Assembly (NCBI RefSeq): GCF_001625215.2
Contig: NC_030388.2
Coordinates: 24,292,558-24,356,557, forward strand
Direction: 5' to 3'
DNA: 64,000 nt
From: Daucus carota subsp. sativus
Taxonomy: Eukaryota; Streptophyta; Magnoliopsida; Apiales; Apiaceae
Each line of letters begins with the position of its first letter. Position 1 is the stretch's first letter. The translations under genes were made by a program, and so were the position numbers. The notes beneath the pieces were generated by a model. The model was given only the letters and a program-made list of their open reading frames with translations, searched no databases and was not told where the DNA came from. This document shows, piece by piece, positions 46,801-59,427 of this stretch.

Positions 46801-48745
46801 TTTATATTACCAATACTGTTGCTATAGGTCTATAGTATATAATATGTAAAAATGCTGTGTGTTCGAAACATAATTGTTCCGTCTATCCTATAGCATTTTT
46901 TTTTAATGTTAAGATTGCTATCTAAAGAGATTATAAATTTATAATATACAACATCAAGATTACAATTTGAAGAGGATATGAAATAGAATCATTATCTTCA
47001 CGGGGTCAGCCGAACTCTTCAACAGGTAATACCCTGAAATTGTATTAAATATGTGCCTTGTAGAGGAACTCTAGTTCAGTTGGATATTGATTTCTGATAT
47101 ATTTTCTGAAAAAAATATATTTATAGGTGAGTGCTGACCAATGTGTATGGGAAAACTGTCTGTAGTGCCAACCAAAAATGTTTTGCTCTGCCTATAACTT
47201 GTTAAAGGCCTTTGTAGCGACCAATTGGCAATCTTAGCCATGCTGCATTTGATGCTTAGATCTTTCACTTTTTTCTAATTGAAAATGTGTGCTTTGAGGT
47301 GGTTTATCCTCTTGATGCCTGGTGCTTCTTATTGTATTGTTCTTTTTCCATTTATGAGTTCACAAACTGACTCACATCTAACCTGAAAATTTGATATTAA
47401 TCCAGGTCTATTTTCAGCTGGAGAATTTGAGTAAGGCAAATCCTCCGTACAAGTCTATTGCTGCATTAAATTGTATAATCCTTGGTTGTGCAAATATATG
47501 GGATGTTCATCGTGCTTCCGAGACTTTCACAGCAATAAGCACTACGTTTGGATTGACACCTGATGTTAATTCATACAATGGTCTAATCTGTGCTTATGGC
47601 AAGCTAAATAAGGTAAAAGGTTATTTACTGCCCGCGTACTGCCAATCACCTCTCATCTTATGCATATAAGCAGAAATCACGCAAACTTGCTTTTTGATTA
47701 GTCTGAGCTCTAATTTCTAATAATTATGTCCCCTAAATGAAATAAACTAGCATAGAAATGTGCCTCAAGTATAAATATAATGGGGTACATAAGTAGCAAA
47801 ATGTAACTACAGTTAGTATGTTTTGGATTAAAGTGCTTCAATACAAACTTAAAGCAAGTCCAATCCTAAATGTATAATAGTTATAGCTGTTGCTATAGTG
47901 TGGCACCAAAAAGTGTTTTTTGGTCCAAAAATAGGACTTAGCACTCCAGTGCCAGTTGCATTTTGCAACCAAATTATTCCAATATTCCAATTTTAACTAA
48001 TTTATTTTATCTGATTCTTCCAGTTTTCTTTTAAGGTACACCAACTTTCATTTCTCGTATAGTTGAATGATGTGGCATGATGCAAATCCTTGGTTGCAAA
48101 TTTGCAACAATATTTGCATTCAGAGTTTGCAACTCCTTTGGAATAGTGATATTTTGGCATTTTGTGCAAATTATAGCAATGCAAGTATGCAACCAAGTAC
48201 AACGTTGCATTGGACTTGCTCCAAGTCATTGTGGTCAAATACAGATTTGCTTGCATGTTTTAACTTGTCGATAAATCTTCTGACTGATATAAATCTTTGT
48301 GACAGAGGAAAGAAGCTCTAGAGCTATTTGAACAGCTTAAAAGTTTAGGTATTAAACCAAATGCAATGACATATGCACTTCTTGTTGATGCTCATCTTGT
48401 TGCTAAAGATCCAAAATCTGCACTCTCAATCATAGATGAGATGGTGATTCCCTTTTCCTCTCTAATATTACATTGGCAAATTGCCCTTTGCTCCGCTTGA
48501 TTATAATTTAAGGTAGTTTGATGTTTTATTCAATAAATTCTATGCTTCAGGTAATTTCAGGATACACACCAACAAAGGCGATTCTAAAAAAGGTCCGGAG
48601 GCGGTGTATTAGAGAGATGGACTATGAAAGTAATGACCAGGTGGAAGACTTGGCCAAAAAGTTCGGGATCCGCATGGGTACAGAGACTCGCCGTAATCTA
48701 CTATTTAATCTTCAGTACACTGCTGATTATGTGCAGGAGAGGTGA
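41886..48745 (+). CDS. Mitochondrial pentatricopeptide repeat protein (At1g26460-like)
   Basis: Six exons (41886-42457, 44177-44429, 44527-45015, 47406-47612, 48306-48443, 48551-48745) join to 1,854 nt, 617 aa. The Ser/Pro-rich N-terminus with FNRSRPL and KPISTFPFLSQQP fits a mitochondrial presequence. PPR-type helical repeats include PDVGLYNHYLRANLMLKASP, HPNTASFNLILKTMYLYKEV, TPDVNSYNGLICAYGKLNK and KPNAMTYALLVDAHL. PPR proteins of this type bind organellar RNA; the target is unknown. Unusually for a PPR gene it has many introns, two of them over 1.7 kb. A telo-box lies just upstream. The segment from about 40.9 kb to GAGTC at 44244-44248 has been copied to 50.66-54.04 kb. Confidence 0.92.
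43778..43823. repeat. (AT)n microsatellite, PPR intron 1
   Basis: About 22 AT units. The duplicated copies of this intron at 53.61 and 55.66 kb have only a short version (about 5-6 units), so the expansion happened after the duplication or contraction occurred in the copies. Confidence 0.95.
47853..48222. mobile_element. Tourist-like MITE in PPR intron 4
   Basis: AGCAAGTCCAATCC (left) and GCATTGGACTTGCTC (right) are inverted ends. The body is rich in TTGCAA/GCAAAT motifs. GCAAGTCCAAT is a frequent Harbinger MITE terminus. The TAA duplication is visible only at the left. Confidence 0.65.
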
Positions 48746-49454
48746 ATCTATGATGCACATCAGGATTATATAGTTTTTAGAAGATGAAGGTAAGAGCTTT
48801 GAACTTGTATCATTATATCTGTAGCTCACCTGCATATTTATCTTCTAGTCTGGCCGCATTTCTGAATATATATAATAGTGTTTGCAAGTTTTTTGAATTG
48901 GTCTTAGGTGGACTCATATCTTTTTTTTTTTTTTGCACGCAAGTACCCTAGAATTGGGAAGTCATTACAGTTAAATTTTTTATTACTGGATCTTGAGCTT
49001 GTTGGCCTTTGCCCTTGTTAACACTGGTAATTCGTTTCCAGGTTTTTCTTAAATATCGGAGGCAAAACTTCTGGGGTCTCTTAGTTTCTGAAATCAGATT
49101 TGTTAAAGATGTTCGACACGTCGACTTTGTCAGTACATCTAGTTTTGCTGGACTGTGAATGGTTGCAGGTTTACTTTAGGATCTTAGATTTTTATGCCTG
49201 ATTGCTAGAATGAACCCTCTACTCTTTGCATCGTGAGGAACAGTTTAGGGGGGGAACAGTTCAATTTCAAATAATTGCAACATGGGGCTAGGTTGTGACA
49301 TATAGTTCATTTTGTTGCCAGTGAAGAATTGTATTTTTGTTTTGTGTTGGTCCATATGGATGATTCATTTATATTAGCGATTTAATATGTTGATAAGCTT
49401 ATAGCCAATAACTGATCACATTGTGTATGCATATTCTCAAATTTAATAAAAAAT

Positions 49455-49671
49455 CTGAGCAAATGAAGTTAGTGTTGACTTGTCGAATAAAAATCTAAAT
49501 GCAAGCGAATTAGAAACGTCGAAGCCAGAAGCAGTTTCTGATTCCTCTGCCTTCAGCCCTAAAGACTGGGACAGCAGTTCGCTCGTAGTTTTAAAATATA
49601 AGCAAGCTGTTCTCTCAGCTTTTTCCAGGAAGAAACCGAGATACTCTGGATTTCACGTCCAAATCTGACTG
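49455..49671 (+). other. Unrecognised coding-like open frame
   Basis: An open frame with protein-like composition (ELETSKPEAVSDSSAFSPKD, LVVLKYKQAVLSAFSRKKPR, ending GFHVQI). I recognise no family, and no start codon or convincing splice acceptor precedes it. It could be the last exon of a lost gene or of a transposon-captured gene. It lies between the complete PPR gene and the truncated one. Confidence 0.25.
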
Positions 49672-50077
49672 AAAACATTAATCTTTTTTTTTTTAAACTA
49701 TGCATATATAAAAATGTGATACAGAATAATTTTACAAATTAACTTGGGAGCTCATTTATTTTTATGTAATAAATAATGATTTATAATATTAGGATATATG
49801 TTATTTTAGCGAAAACATCCCTTCTTGCAATAAATTATAACCTCGTTTAACTTTTTTTTTCTCAGAATCAAATCTTTATATTTAAAAAATATAATTTTTT
49901 TTTTATAAATAAGTACTTTATTTCTACAAATAAAAGGTATCAAAAAACTATTAAATATATAATATCAAAACATATTATATAAATACATAAAATTGATTTC
50001 CTAAATAAATTTTATTTTTGTTGAATAAGAGTATCCTGTGTCCGGCAGCTCGGCTCTGACTCGCCTGGTGTGTAGTG

Positions 50078-50605
50078 ATGAGACTTACAAGCAGCCCTAA
50101 ACCTCTGTTAACCCTCTTCTTCTCCGTCCGCACCATAGCCACCGAGTCAACCCAACTCACCCCCACACCCTCACTCGGCCGAGTCAACCCGGAGCACCTC
50201 CTCCGAGTCTGCACTATTCTCTACCAACAACAAAACTCTCCTGACCCCAAACTCCACTCCTCTCTAAAGGCCTCTAATTTCCACCTCACCCACGAGTTTT
50301 TTCTCCAGGTATGCAACAATTTCCCATTTTCTTGGAAGCCCATTTACAAATTCTTCCATTTTACCCTCTCAAACCCTGATTTTCAGCACACCACACTCAC
50401 TTTTAATAAAATGTTGGGGGTTTTTGGGAAGGCTAAGAATGTTGATGCGTTGTGGGACTTGATTCGAGAGATGGGTAGGCGGCGTTTGGTTAATGATCAG
50501 ACGTATCGTATTGCGTTGAAGGCTTTGGCTTCGTCGCGAGAATTGAAGAGGTGTGTTGAGTTTATACATGAGGGTGATATACTACTCTCCAAGTCTGCAC
50601 TTTAA
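50078..50605 (+). pseudogene. Second PPR gene, truncated at the duplication breakpoint
   Basis: The frame from ATG 50078 encodes an N-terminal targeting region (LTSSPKPLLTLFFSVRTIAT) and PPR sequence (FLQVCNNFPFSWKPIYKFFH, TFNKMLGVFGKAKNVDALWD, QTYRIALKALASSRELKRCV). It resembles mitochondrial PPR proteins that run to several hundred residues. Family sequence stops after CVEF (about 50560) and the last dozen codons look random before TAA at 50603-50605. Shortly after (about 50660) the copied PPR segment begins, so the 3' part was lost in the rearrangement. It may still be transcribed. Confidence 0.7.
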
Positions 50606-50659
50606 ACTTGTTATGTCTGCTAATTTCAAATATATTTTTAAAAATTAAAGTGCTTTTCC

Positions 50660-53600
50660 TTTGATATTAATTAATTAATTAATTAATTTATGTGTCCTTG
50701 ACAATAATATTATTCATCCACTATCGTTGTATTATAACTATCAAGATGATTTTTTTAAGCATACACTTTTATAGTACTACATTAGTTTATAATTTAGTAG
50801 CAAGTCAATTTATTAAAAAAAAATTATTCAATTCAAATTTAAAGAATATCAATACCTAATAATATAAACAAAAAATGAATATATTTCATCAAATTTTATA
50901 ATTATTATTTTTTTACATTATAATTAGCAAAAAATATTCAGAAGAAAATTTATATTCAAAATACAAAAAGAGCTTATTTTGTATTAGTAAATCCAATTCA
51001 CAAATTTAATAATTATCGATTATCTTTAATAAATTATGCACGTATATATGACTCGAATTTTCGATAATCACTATTTTTTTCTAAACTATTGTAATTGGTA
51101 ATCACAATTTTTAAATTTAAATGTGTCAGGTCAAACAAGATAGTATACTTTATTTTTTTTAAAGCAAATAATATTATTAATGGAAATCATTAATTAGGAC
51201 CCAACCGGGACGATTCTCGAATTGTCAACTAAAATGTAATTGTGAAATAAATATCGAGTTAAACAATTAATCGTTTTTTAGATCGCTTAACATATGGGAT
51301 ATTCAAATTTTTTGATTTAAAAATATTATAATGACATATCAAGCAATCCAACTTACTGAGACAATATAGTATTAATTAATTAGAAAGGAGAACGAACACT
51401 ATAATTTTTGGCAATAATATATAAAAATCAAATGAAATCAAATTTTATATTTTTTAAATAAAAAAATATCAATTTATATTCTTGTGTAAAGAAAATCACT
51501 TTGTTTATATTTTATATTTTTGAAATATGAAATAATTATTTACTAAAAACTTTTATTATAAATTTATACTTGTATATCCAATTCAAGATAGATAGTGGTA
51601 ATAACATTTTTTTTCACTAGAAAACTATATGCAAACATGTATGCACAAAACACAAATATATGTGTAAATCTAAAACCCTAATCCCCCTTTGTCTTTCATC
51701 ATCTCTCCTACTGAGACTGAGCTGAAACAACAATGGCGATGAACATAATCTTCAACCGATCTCGACCTCTTCTCCTGAGAACCCTCAAACCAATCTTCTC
51801 CAAACCCATCTCCACCTCCCCATTTCTCTCTCAACAACCCCAACCCCTCTCCCCTGATCCACCCACCCCGGCCCCATCCTCCCAAACCTCCTCAGCTACC
51901 TGGACCCACCCCCCTGGGTCCACCCATTCTCTGGTCCCACTTGACTTTCTACAGACCCATGTTGTCAAACTTGAGAGAATTGCAGAGTCCTTGGATTTGG
52001 AGTCGATAAAGGAGCTTTTTGCTGATTGGATGACATTGCAGAAATGGCATGATATGAAGAAGGTGTTTGAGCATTGGAGCAGTTGTTATGATAAGAATGG
52101 GAAGCTCAATAAGCCTGATGTGGGGTTGTATAATCATTATTTGAAAGCTAATTTGATGTTGAAAGCGTCGCCTAGTCAGTTGCTTGAGTTGGTTTCTGGG
52201 ATGGAAAGCTTAGGGAATTTGATTCTCAAGACTATGTATCTCTATAAGGAGGTCGATACTGCTGTCCAATTGCTTGATAGGTATGTTTCTGTGCATTTCT
52301 GTGTTGCTTCATTTTTTACTTGGTTTTTATCTGCAGAATGTATGTGTGTCGAGTTGGTGGAGGCTAATGAATAATTGTAATCTTTTTACTTGTTTGTTAA
52401 TGCAGATATCTGTTATGTAAATCTTGATTCTTTTGTTTTGTTGGTTTATAATTTGGGAATGTGTGGGTTTGGGGTAAGTTGTTGCAAGGATTGTGAAAAA
52501 TCATGTCTTTATTAGTGCAAGTAATAACTAGTACTCTAAATTATAATGTCTTTAATACTATGTAATATGAAATAATTGAGTATACCATTGTTATTAATAT
52601 TGTGTGTAAGAGTTACCCATTGTTGAATGATGATGTTCTTGTTATTGTAAAGAATGATTTGTATTGTACTCATTGTTGTTATGGCGCTCGACTAGTCAAC
52701 TAGGCGTTTTCACAGGTTCAACTAATGAGGTCGACTTGCTAATTATTTGAGCGTCAGTCCACTTGTCTTTAGTGGGTCAATAGGTGCAAATTCAGAATAA
52801 AATGAATAAAAGATGTATTTAACATTGTAAAGACTTATACTCAGTATGTCTTTTGATGAGGAACAAGAGTAGAGAACTTTTAGTTATGTTATTGATTAGT
52901 TATTATGTATTTAGCTCAAGGAGAATAAAGCTATTTGTTTATATGTTTTATTTGGGGCTTTTAGTTTATTAATTATGCAGGTAATTTAAAATAACCTATC
53001 TTCATACGGGCCGTGGTCTATTGCGGTATATCTTAGGGTTTATATTCCCTAAGTAAGTATTGTAATTCCCACATATTTAATTAGGCTTGAATTTGATTAT
53101 GAGAATATTATTGAATATTGAATGGGGTCTCTTTCAAGGGGGTGCGATCCGTGACTTTTCTCTCCTCTGCGGGTGGGAAACCCCTGGGTAATGGGTTTTC
53201 TTCGGTAAATCGACCCAAATTTTATATTTTTCATTGTTTTTGTTATTATTATTATTGTTCTTTCTACAAGTTCCTTTTTCTGGTGTATATGGAGAAATGG
53301 TGTTTTAGGAAGCAGGGACACTTTCGTCCCTGCCATGTACAAGTGTTGGACATGGGAGTTCTTCCACGATCCTAATCTTCAATGTTGTTTTCAGAAATCG
53401 TAGTCAAAATTTTTGTAATAACTAACTACTTTCACAAAATTAAGTATTAATGTGTATTAGCAAATACGAAAGTAAAGATGCTCATGTTCATTTCTTCATG
53501 AATGAAACATTTACTTATATTTTCTAATTTAGATGAACAATTTATGCATTTGATTGAATTTGCAATCGTATTGTGGTCTGTTAATAGGTTTAGTATGTGT

Positions 53601-54039
53601 AACATGAAATATATATATATAATATGAAAATTATATTCATATATTCCGTTCCCCCCTACCCGAGCCCCCAATTTATTATATTTGTCGAATTCATGTATCC
53701 CTGCAATATGCACTGGCGTCCTTGTCCTTGCTTTTAGGTGTTTTCAATGAAGAAGTATTCAGTAAGCAAGTTGTCTTTGCAGGCTGTTAAGAGTGGGAAC
53801 TAACAAAAATAATGTGTGCTTCTTGCTTCAATTTCATATGTATATACATAAGTTAAAAAACTAAGGTACCACTGCTAACCCATGTAATAAAAGTTGAGTT
53901 TTGAAGATATGATAATTTGTGATCAGTGGAGTGTCATTTACCTATTTATCTAAATTTATGCTCTCAGGATGATCGAGTCAGAAAAAGAGACAGATAAAGG
54001 CAGTGAACAAGATGTAGTCTGTAGGCCTGATGATGAGTC
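50660..54039 (+). repeat. Segmental copy of about 40.915-44.248 kb (PPR gene 5' part)
   Basis: Upstream AT-rich DNA, exon 1, intron 1 and the first 71 nt of exon 2 of the 41.9-kb PPR gene recur here in the same order and strand, with high identity in exons and intron and lower identity upstream. Exon 1 of the copy lacks 24 nt (eight codons, IHPNTASF) present in the parent. Homology to the parent ends at GAGTC in exon 2. Confidence 0.9.
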
Positions 54040-56111
54040 CTTGGATTTGGAGTCGATAAAGGAGCTTTTTGCTGATTGGATGACATTGCAGAAATGGCAT
54101 GATATGAAGAAGGTGTTTGAGCATTGGAGCAGTTGTTATGATAAGAATGGGAAGCTCAATAAGCCTGATGTGGGGTTGTATAATCATTATTTGAGAGCTA
54201 ATTTGATGTTGAAAGCGTCGCCTAGTCAGTTGCTTGAGTTGGTTTCTGGGATGGAAAGCTTAGGGAATTTGATTCTCAAGACTATGTATCTCTATAAGGA
54301 GGTCGATACTGCTGTCCAATTGCTTGATAGGTATGTTTCTGTGCATTTCTGTGTTGCTTCATTTTTTACTTGGTTTTTATCTGCAGAATGTATGTGTGTC
54401 GAGTTGGTGGAGGCTAATGAATAATTGTAATCTTTTTACTTGTTTGTTAATGCAGATATCTGTTATGTAAATCTTGATTCTTTTGTTTTGTTGGTTTATA
54501 ATTTGGGAATGTGTGGGTTTGGGGTAAGTTGTTGCAAGGATTGTGAAAAATCATGTCTTTATTAGTGCAAGTAATAACTAGTACTCTAAATTATAATGTC
54601 TTTAATACTATGTAATATGAAATAATTGAGTATACCATTGTTATTAATATTGTGTGTAAGAGTTACCCATTGTTGAATGATGATGTTCTTGTTATTGTAA
54701 AGAATGATTTGTATTGTACTCATTGTTGTTATGGCGCTCGACTAGTCAACTAGGCGTTTTCACAGGTTCAACTAATGAGGTCGACTTGCTAATTATTTGA
54801 GCGTCAGTCCACTTGTCTTTAGTGGGTCAATAGGTGCAAATTCAGAATAAAATGAATAAAAGATGTATTTAACATTGTAAAGACTTATACTCAGTATGTC
54901 TTTTGATGAGGAACAAGAGTAGAGAACTTTTAGTTATGTTATTGATTAGTTATTATGTATTTAGCTCAAGGAGAATAAAGCTATTTGTTTATATGTTTTA
55001 TTTGGGGCTTTTAGTTTATTAATTATGCAGGTAATTTAAAATAACCTATCTTCATACGGGCCGTGGTCTATTGCGGTATATCTTAGGGTTTATATTCCCT
55101 AAGTAAGTATTGTAATTCCCACATATTTAATTAGGCTTGAATTTGATTATGAGAATATTATTGAATATTGAATGGGGTCTCTTTCAAGGGGGTGCGATCC
55201 GTGACTTTTCTCTCCTCTGCGGGTGGGAAACCCCTGGGTAATGGGTTTTCTTCGGTAAATCGACCCAAATTTTATATTTTTCATTGTTTTTGTTATTATT
55301 ATTATTGTTCTTTCTACAAGTTCCTTTTTCTGGTGTATATGGAGAAATGGTGTTTTAGGAAGCAGGGACACTTTCGTCCCTGCCATGTACAAGTGTTGGA
55401 CATGGGAGTTCTTCCACGATCCTAATCTTCAATGTTGTTTTCAGAAATCGTAGTCAAAATTTTTGTAATAACTAACTACTTTCACAAAATTAAGTATTAA
55501 TGTGTATTAGCAAATACGAAAGTAAAGATGCTCATGTTCATTTCTTCATGAATGAAACATTTACTTATATTTTCTAATTTAGATGAACAATTTATGCATT
55601 TGATTGAATTTGCAATCGTATTGTGGTCTGTTAATAGGTTTAGTATGTGTAACATGAAATATATATATATAATATGAAAATTATATTCATATATTCCGTT
55701 CCCCCCTACCCGAGCCCCCAATTTATTATATTTGTCGAATTCATGGATCCCTGCAATATGCACTGGCGTCCTTGTCCTTGCTTTTAGGTGTTTTCAATGA
55801 AGAAGTATTCAGTAAGCAAGTTGTCTTTGCAGGCTGTTAAGAGTGGGAACTAACAAAAATAATGTGTGCTTCTTGCTTCAATTTCATATGTATATACATA
55901 AGTTAAAAAACTAAGGTACCACTGCTAACCCATGTAATAAAAGTTGAGTTTTGAAGATATGATAATTTGTGATCAGTGGAGTGTCATTTACCTATTTATC
56001 TAAATTTATGCTCTCAGGATGATCGAGTCAGAAAAAGAGACAGATAAAGGCAGTGAACAAGATGTAGTCTGCAGGCCTGATGATGAGTCACTGGAAACAA
56101 AGATGAAGTAG
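51733..56111 (+). pseudogene. Chimeric PPR copy with internally duplicated exon, still open
   Basis: If spliced at the sites used by the parent gene, exons 51733-52280, 53968-54330 and 56018-56111 join to 1,005 nt, 334 aa, with no stop until TAG at 56109. The middle exon is a fusion: exon 2 start (MIESEKETDKGSEQDVVCRP then DDES) runs in frame into exon 1 sequence (LDLESIKELFADWMTLQKWH). The protein would therefore carry the LDLES...LLDR module twice. The last codons (LETKMK) come from the Helitron side of the junction. All catalytic or RNA-binding value is doubtful; it lacks most PPR repeats. Expression unknown. Confidence 0.75.
51985..56084 (+). repeat. Two-copy tandem duplication, unit 2,050 bp
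   Basis: Unit 1 is 51985-54034 and unit 2 is 54035-56084. Each begins at GAGTCCTTGGATTTGG (exon 1) and runs through intron 1 to the exon 2 GAGTC. The two units are nearly identical; I noticed only a handful of differences (for example A/G at 52145 against 54195, T/G at 53695 against 55745, T/C at 54022 against 56072). The duplication is therefore recent. Confidence 0.95.
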
Positions 56112-57946
56112 GTTCTAAAAAAATTTAATTATATATTTACAAAAGATGGAGACAATAAATATTCTTACCACCAGTGCATACTCCAAAATAAGCCTTGTTC
56201 TGTATATCATCCATTAGTTGTTCTAGCTTCAAGCGAAATACTCGTGCAACAATGTCTGGATTGTCTACTGATTTTGCTTCCAAAGGAATAAGTTTCAACA
56301 TCTGATTTATTTCATCCCAAAGTGGGTTGCATGTCATGGTTAGAAAAATATCTGGATGTCCAACATGACGGCAAACTGCCAATGCATCCTGGAAATTCTG
56401 CTGCATGTATCTCTTCGAACCAACAAAACCTGCAGGTAGAATGAAACTTTTGCCTATCTTGCCTGCATCAGTGTCGCCTTTACGCAAGTAATCACAAATA
56501 TGACTGTAAAGCTCGTTCCTAAGTGTTGTCTGGTGAGTTCTCAACCACCATAGTCTTGACTGTTCTACAGCAGAAAAAGCATCGACAATGTATTGTTGGA
56601 ATAGACGACCACCTAAACGCGGAGTCATACCTACAACAAAAGTGTTAAAAAAAATTTGAATAACTGACTTATATTTGAGAAGTATTGTAAAAAGAGATGT
56701 TGACAACTAACCTTCATTGTGACGTATTTGGAATTTGTAGGAGTAGAATTCCTTCATGGTACATTTTTGTCTCTTCTTTCCTTTTGATTCTGCAGTTTTA
56801 ACATAGTTGATGTCTTTATGGAAGCCATCTTCACCTCGGGGGAAAAGTAATGGGTACTGTAAAGACATGAGCTTTGGGTGAATGTTAGTGACACGCTGAA
56901 GACCGCCAACTTTGTTCTCGACAATAATGTCACGTGTAGGACCAGGGTCTTCAACGTCGCCCACCATAATTGCAGCTACTTCATTGGATGGACCAACATG
57001 ATTCTCCCTGCCGCTTTCTGATCTGCATACTTTTAAAATTATCTTCAAATCAACAAAAGGGGAATCTTTGAAACGATCTCGCGCTATCCTGAATTCTTTA
57101 ACTAATTCATTGGTCTCGTCTAACATCTTCATCAGACCATCAACAATCGATGCATCCACTTTATCACCATCCTTTACATCCATCCATTGCATTCTATTTT
57201 CCAATTCATTTTCAGTATCATATATGTAGAGTTGACAAAATTTAGGTGTATCTCCGTCATTAGGAATTAGGGAACCAAAAACGTGGTGGTTTTGTCCATT
57301 TAATCGATAAATGTATGGGCCACCTCCATTGTTAACTGAATGGTCAACAGTCCCGCCGGTTGATGTAAAACAGAACATACTGTTGTATATTCTGGAGCAT
57401 TTTCTGAACTCATTACTCTTCACAGGATCATTGTATATTTGCCAAAGGTATGAAGGAGTTGGAGGAGTTTTCTCAAGCTTTATGAGACCTTGGCGACAGC
57501 AAATTGAAAACTTTGGCGTTCCTTTCTTGTTTTTTTTGTTAACTCTCTCTTCCTTCCACATGAATGCTTGACAATACTCGCATTTATAAGATGGTGGACC
57601 CAAGCTGGCATATTCTTTTGGAACTGGTATGAAATTGTAAATAAATGTCAGATTTCTGGAATGAAAAGTAGACAACATTATATTTCTAGGCAAGATTGAA
57701 CTTACCTGTCTTTGTTCTGAGTGCCGGAACTATGATGGTTTCCTCTTCTGCAAGTTTGTAGAATGATGAGTAAAACAAATGAATATCCATGGTTGTTAAT
57801 TTGTAAAGACACTTACCATCTTCACTATAGGCCAAGTTATTATCTTCATTGTTCGAGCCATCATCACTTAAAAAACCATCATCGTTATCATCAAATCCAG
57901 AGATAACTGATTGTTCTACAGTTTTATAATGCATGTAAGTAGTATA

Positions 57947-58009
<63 letters not shown>

Positions 58010-59104
58010 AAAAAAAATGTGATATCTGGATTGAAAGTTTTTGATATATAAATTTTGAACATAATACCAATATTTTCATATTTATCTTCGGTTGAACTAT
58101 CTCTTATTTGAACGTCTTCTTGAAACAATTGGCGGGTAACTTCTTCTACATGTGATGGGTCCTTCCTCTTGCATGTCCTTTTGGGTGGAACAATGTTTAT
58201 GTTTCCGTTAATTGCATTAGGCACTTGTGTATTATATGTTCCTAAATCACATTAGAGAAATTGAAAATACTGGTAAAAAGTTTCGTGGAAACTTGTAAGA
58301 GGCTAAGAACAAATTAAATTACCTGAACCAATTGCATCTCTTCGACATGGAGTGACATCGCAATCATCATTCCGATGCTTAGAGTTTGATAAGGTGGATG
58401 CGGTGGTTTTCTTCTTCCTCCCATTGTTTTTTTTAATGCCAGAATCCAAGAATTTGAACTTTGGTTTTGAAGGTAAACGCTGATCATGTTCAACATTTTC
58501 TTTCATTAAGAGAGGAGCATTTTTCTTAGAAGCAGGCTTCTTTTTCATATTTGAATCGACTGCACGTAATTTGGATGTAGGGATTTGTTGCGAACTGGGG
58601 ACACAATTTTCTACAGCACATCTAAGCTGATTTCCACACATTCTGCCTTTCGGTTCTAAAGCCTTGGTACCACTTAGATCATCAATGATATTAGTCTTAT
58701 CAAATAGAATGTTTCTTGAAACATGCCTTGCTGGAACGGAATCTGCAACATTGGTTTTCAAGCTTTCATTTGCATGTTTGGATATTTTAATAGGATAAAA
58801 AACGTTATTATGCATAGGATTGTGCACAGAATGTGATCTCAGATATCTGGAAATTTGTAATCTCTCAATTAAACCACCAACAAATTCTAAATTGAGATTC
58901 ATGTTATGAAGTAAGCATGTTTTGTCTATTGAAAGTACTGTCTTTTATACATGTAAAAACAAAGATATGGTGCTTACCGATTGGAATGGCTTCTTCATTA
59001 GAAGTATTCATTGCACCTAACCTCCAGTGCATGAAGACACCTCCACGATTGAAAGTCATTTCGATCTGCAACAGAAAAATACAGGATTCATGGAAAATAC
59101 ACAA
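56091..59104 (-). pseudogene. Helitron Rep-helicase gene, 5' part only
   Basis: Several exons on the minus strand: about 59090-59000 (MTFNRGGVFMHWRLGAMN), 58902-58322 (lysine-rich N-terminal region), about 58245-58070, 57934-57705, about 57625-56711 and about 56630-56170. The fifth has the Helitron N-terminal signatures YASLGPPSYKCEYCQAFMW, FCQLYIYDTENE and RVTNIHPKLMSLQYPLLFPR. The sixth has the Helitron_like_N domain: RLFQQYIVDAFSAVEQSR, SFILPAGFVGSKRYMQQNFQ and HPDIFLTMTCNPLWDEI. It breaks off after KAYFGVCTGG, before the HUH motif, catalytic tyrosines and helicase, so this copy cannot be autonomous. Rep proteins nick and copy DNA during rolling-circle transposition. Exon edges are approximate. 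Confidence 0.85.
57950..58007. repeat. (AT)n microsatellite within the Helitron Rep gene intron
   Basis: About 29 TA units, in the intron between the third and fourth Rep exons. Source of a spurious YIYIYI frame. Confidence 0.95.
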
Positions 59105-59427
59105 TATCAGCGATTACATTTAAAATAGAACATAAATCTAGAAAAAACATCACATTGACATACAATTTTAATTTAGGGACACAAGCGTGAATAATGTGCA
59201 GGAAAGCTTCCCAGCCAATTGATATATGCAGATTGAGTGGAAATGAAATGAAGTTAGTGGACTTCTGCAAGGAACACCTTTCTCAAAAATTGAAAAACAA
59301 AGCTCAGTGCACATGTAAGTTGTACTGTGTAAGCTAGAAGAGAGGGAAGGTGCTGATGACCTGTACATAGGGTGTGGGTTTCAGCCTACCACCGCCAAAA
59401 ACAAATATTAAGACTGATGTACTTAGA

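Noticed and set aside
50600-50670. Helitron 3' terminus (minus-strand CTRR) at the left edge of the PPR copy
   Set aside because: No YYAG with an adjacent hairpin was found on the plus strand there, so I did not call a terminus.
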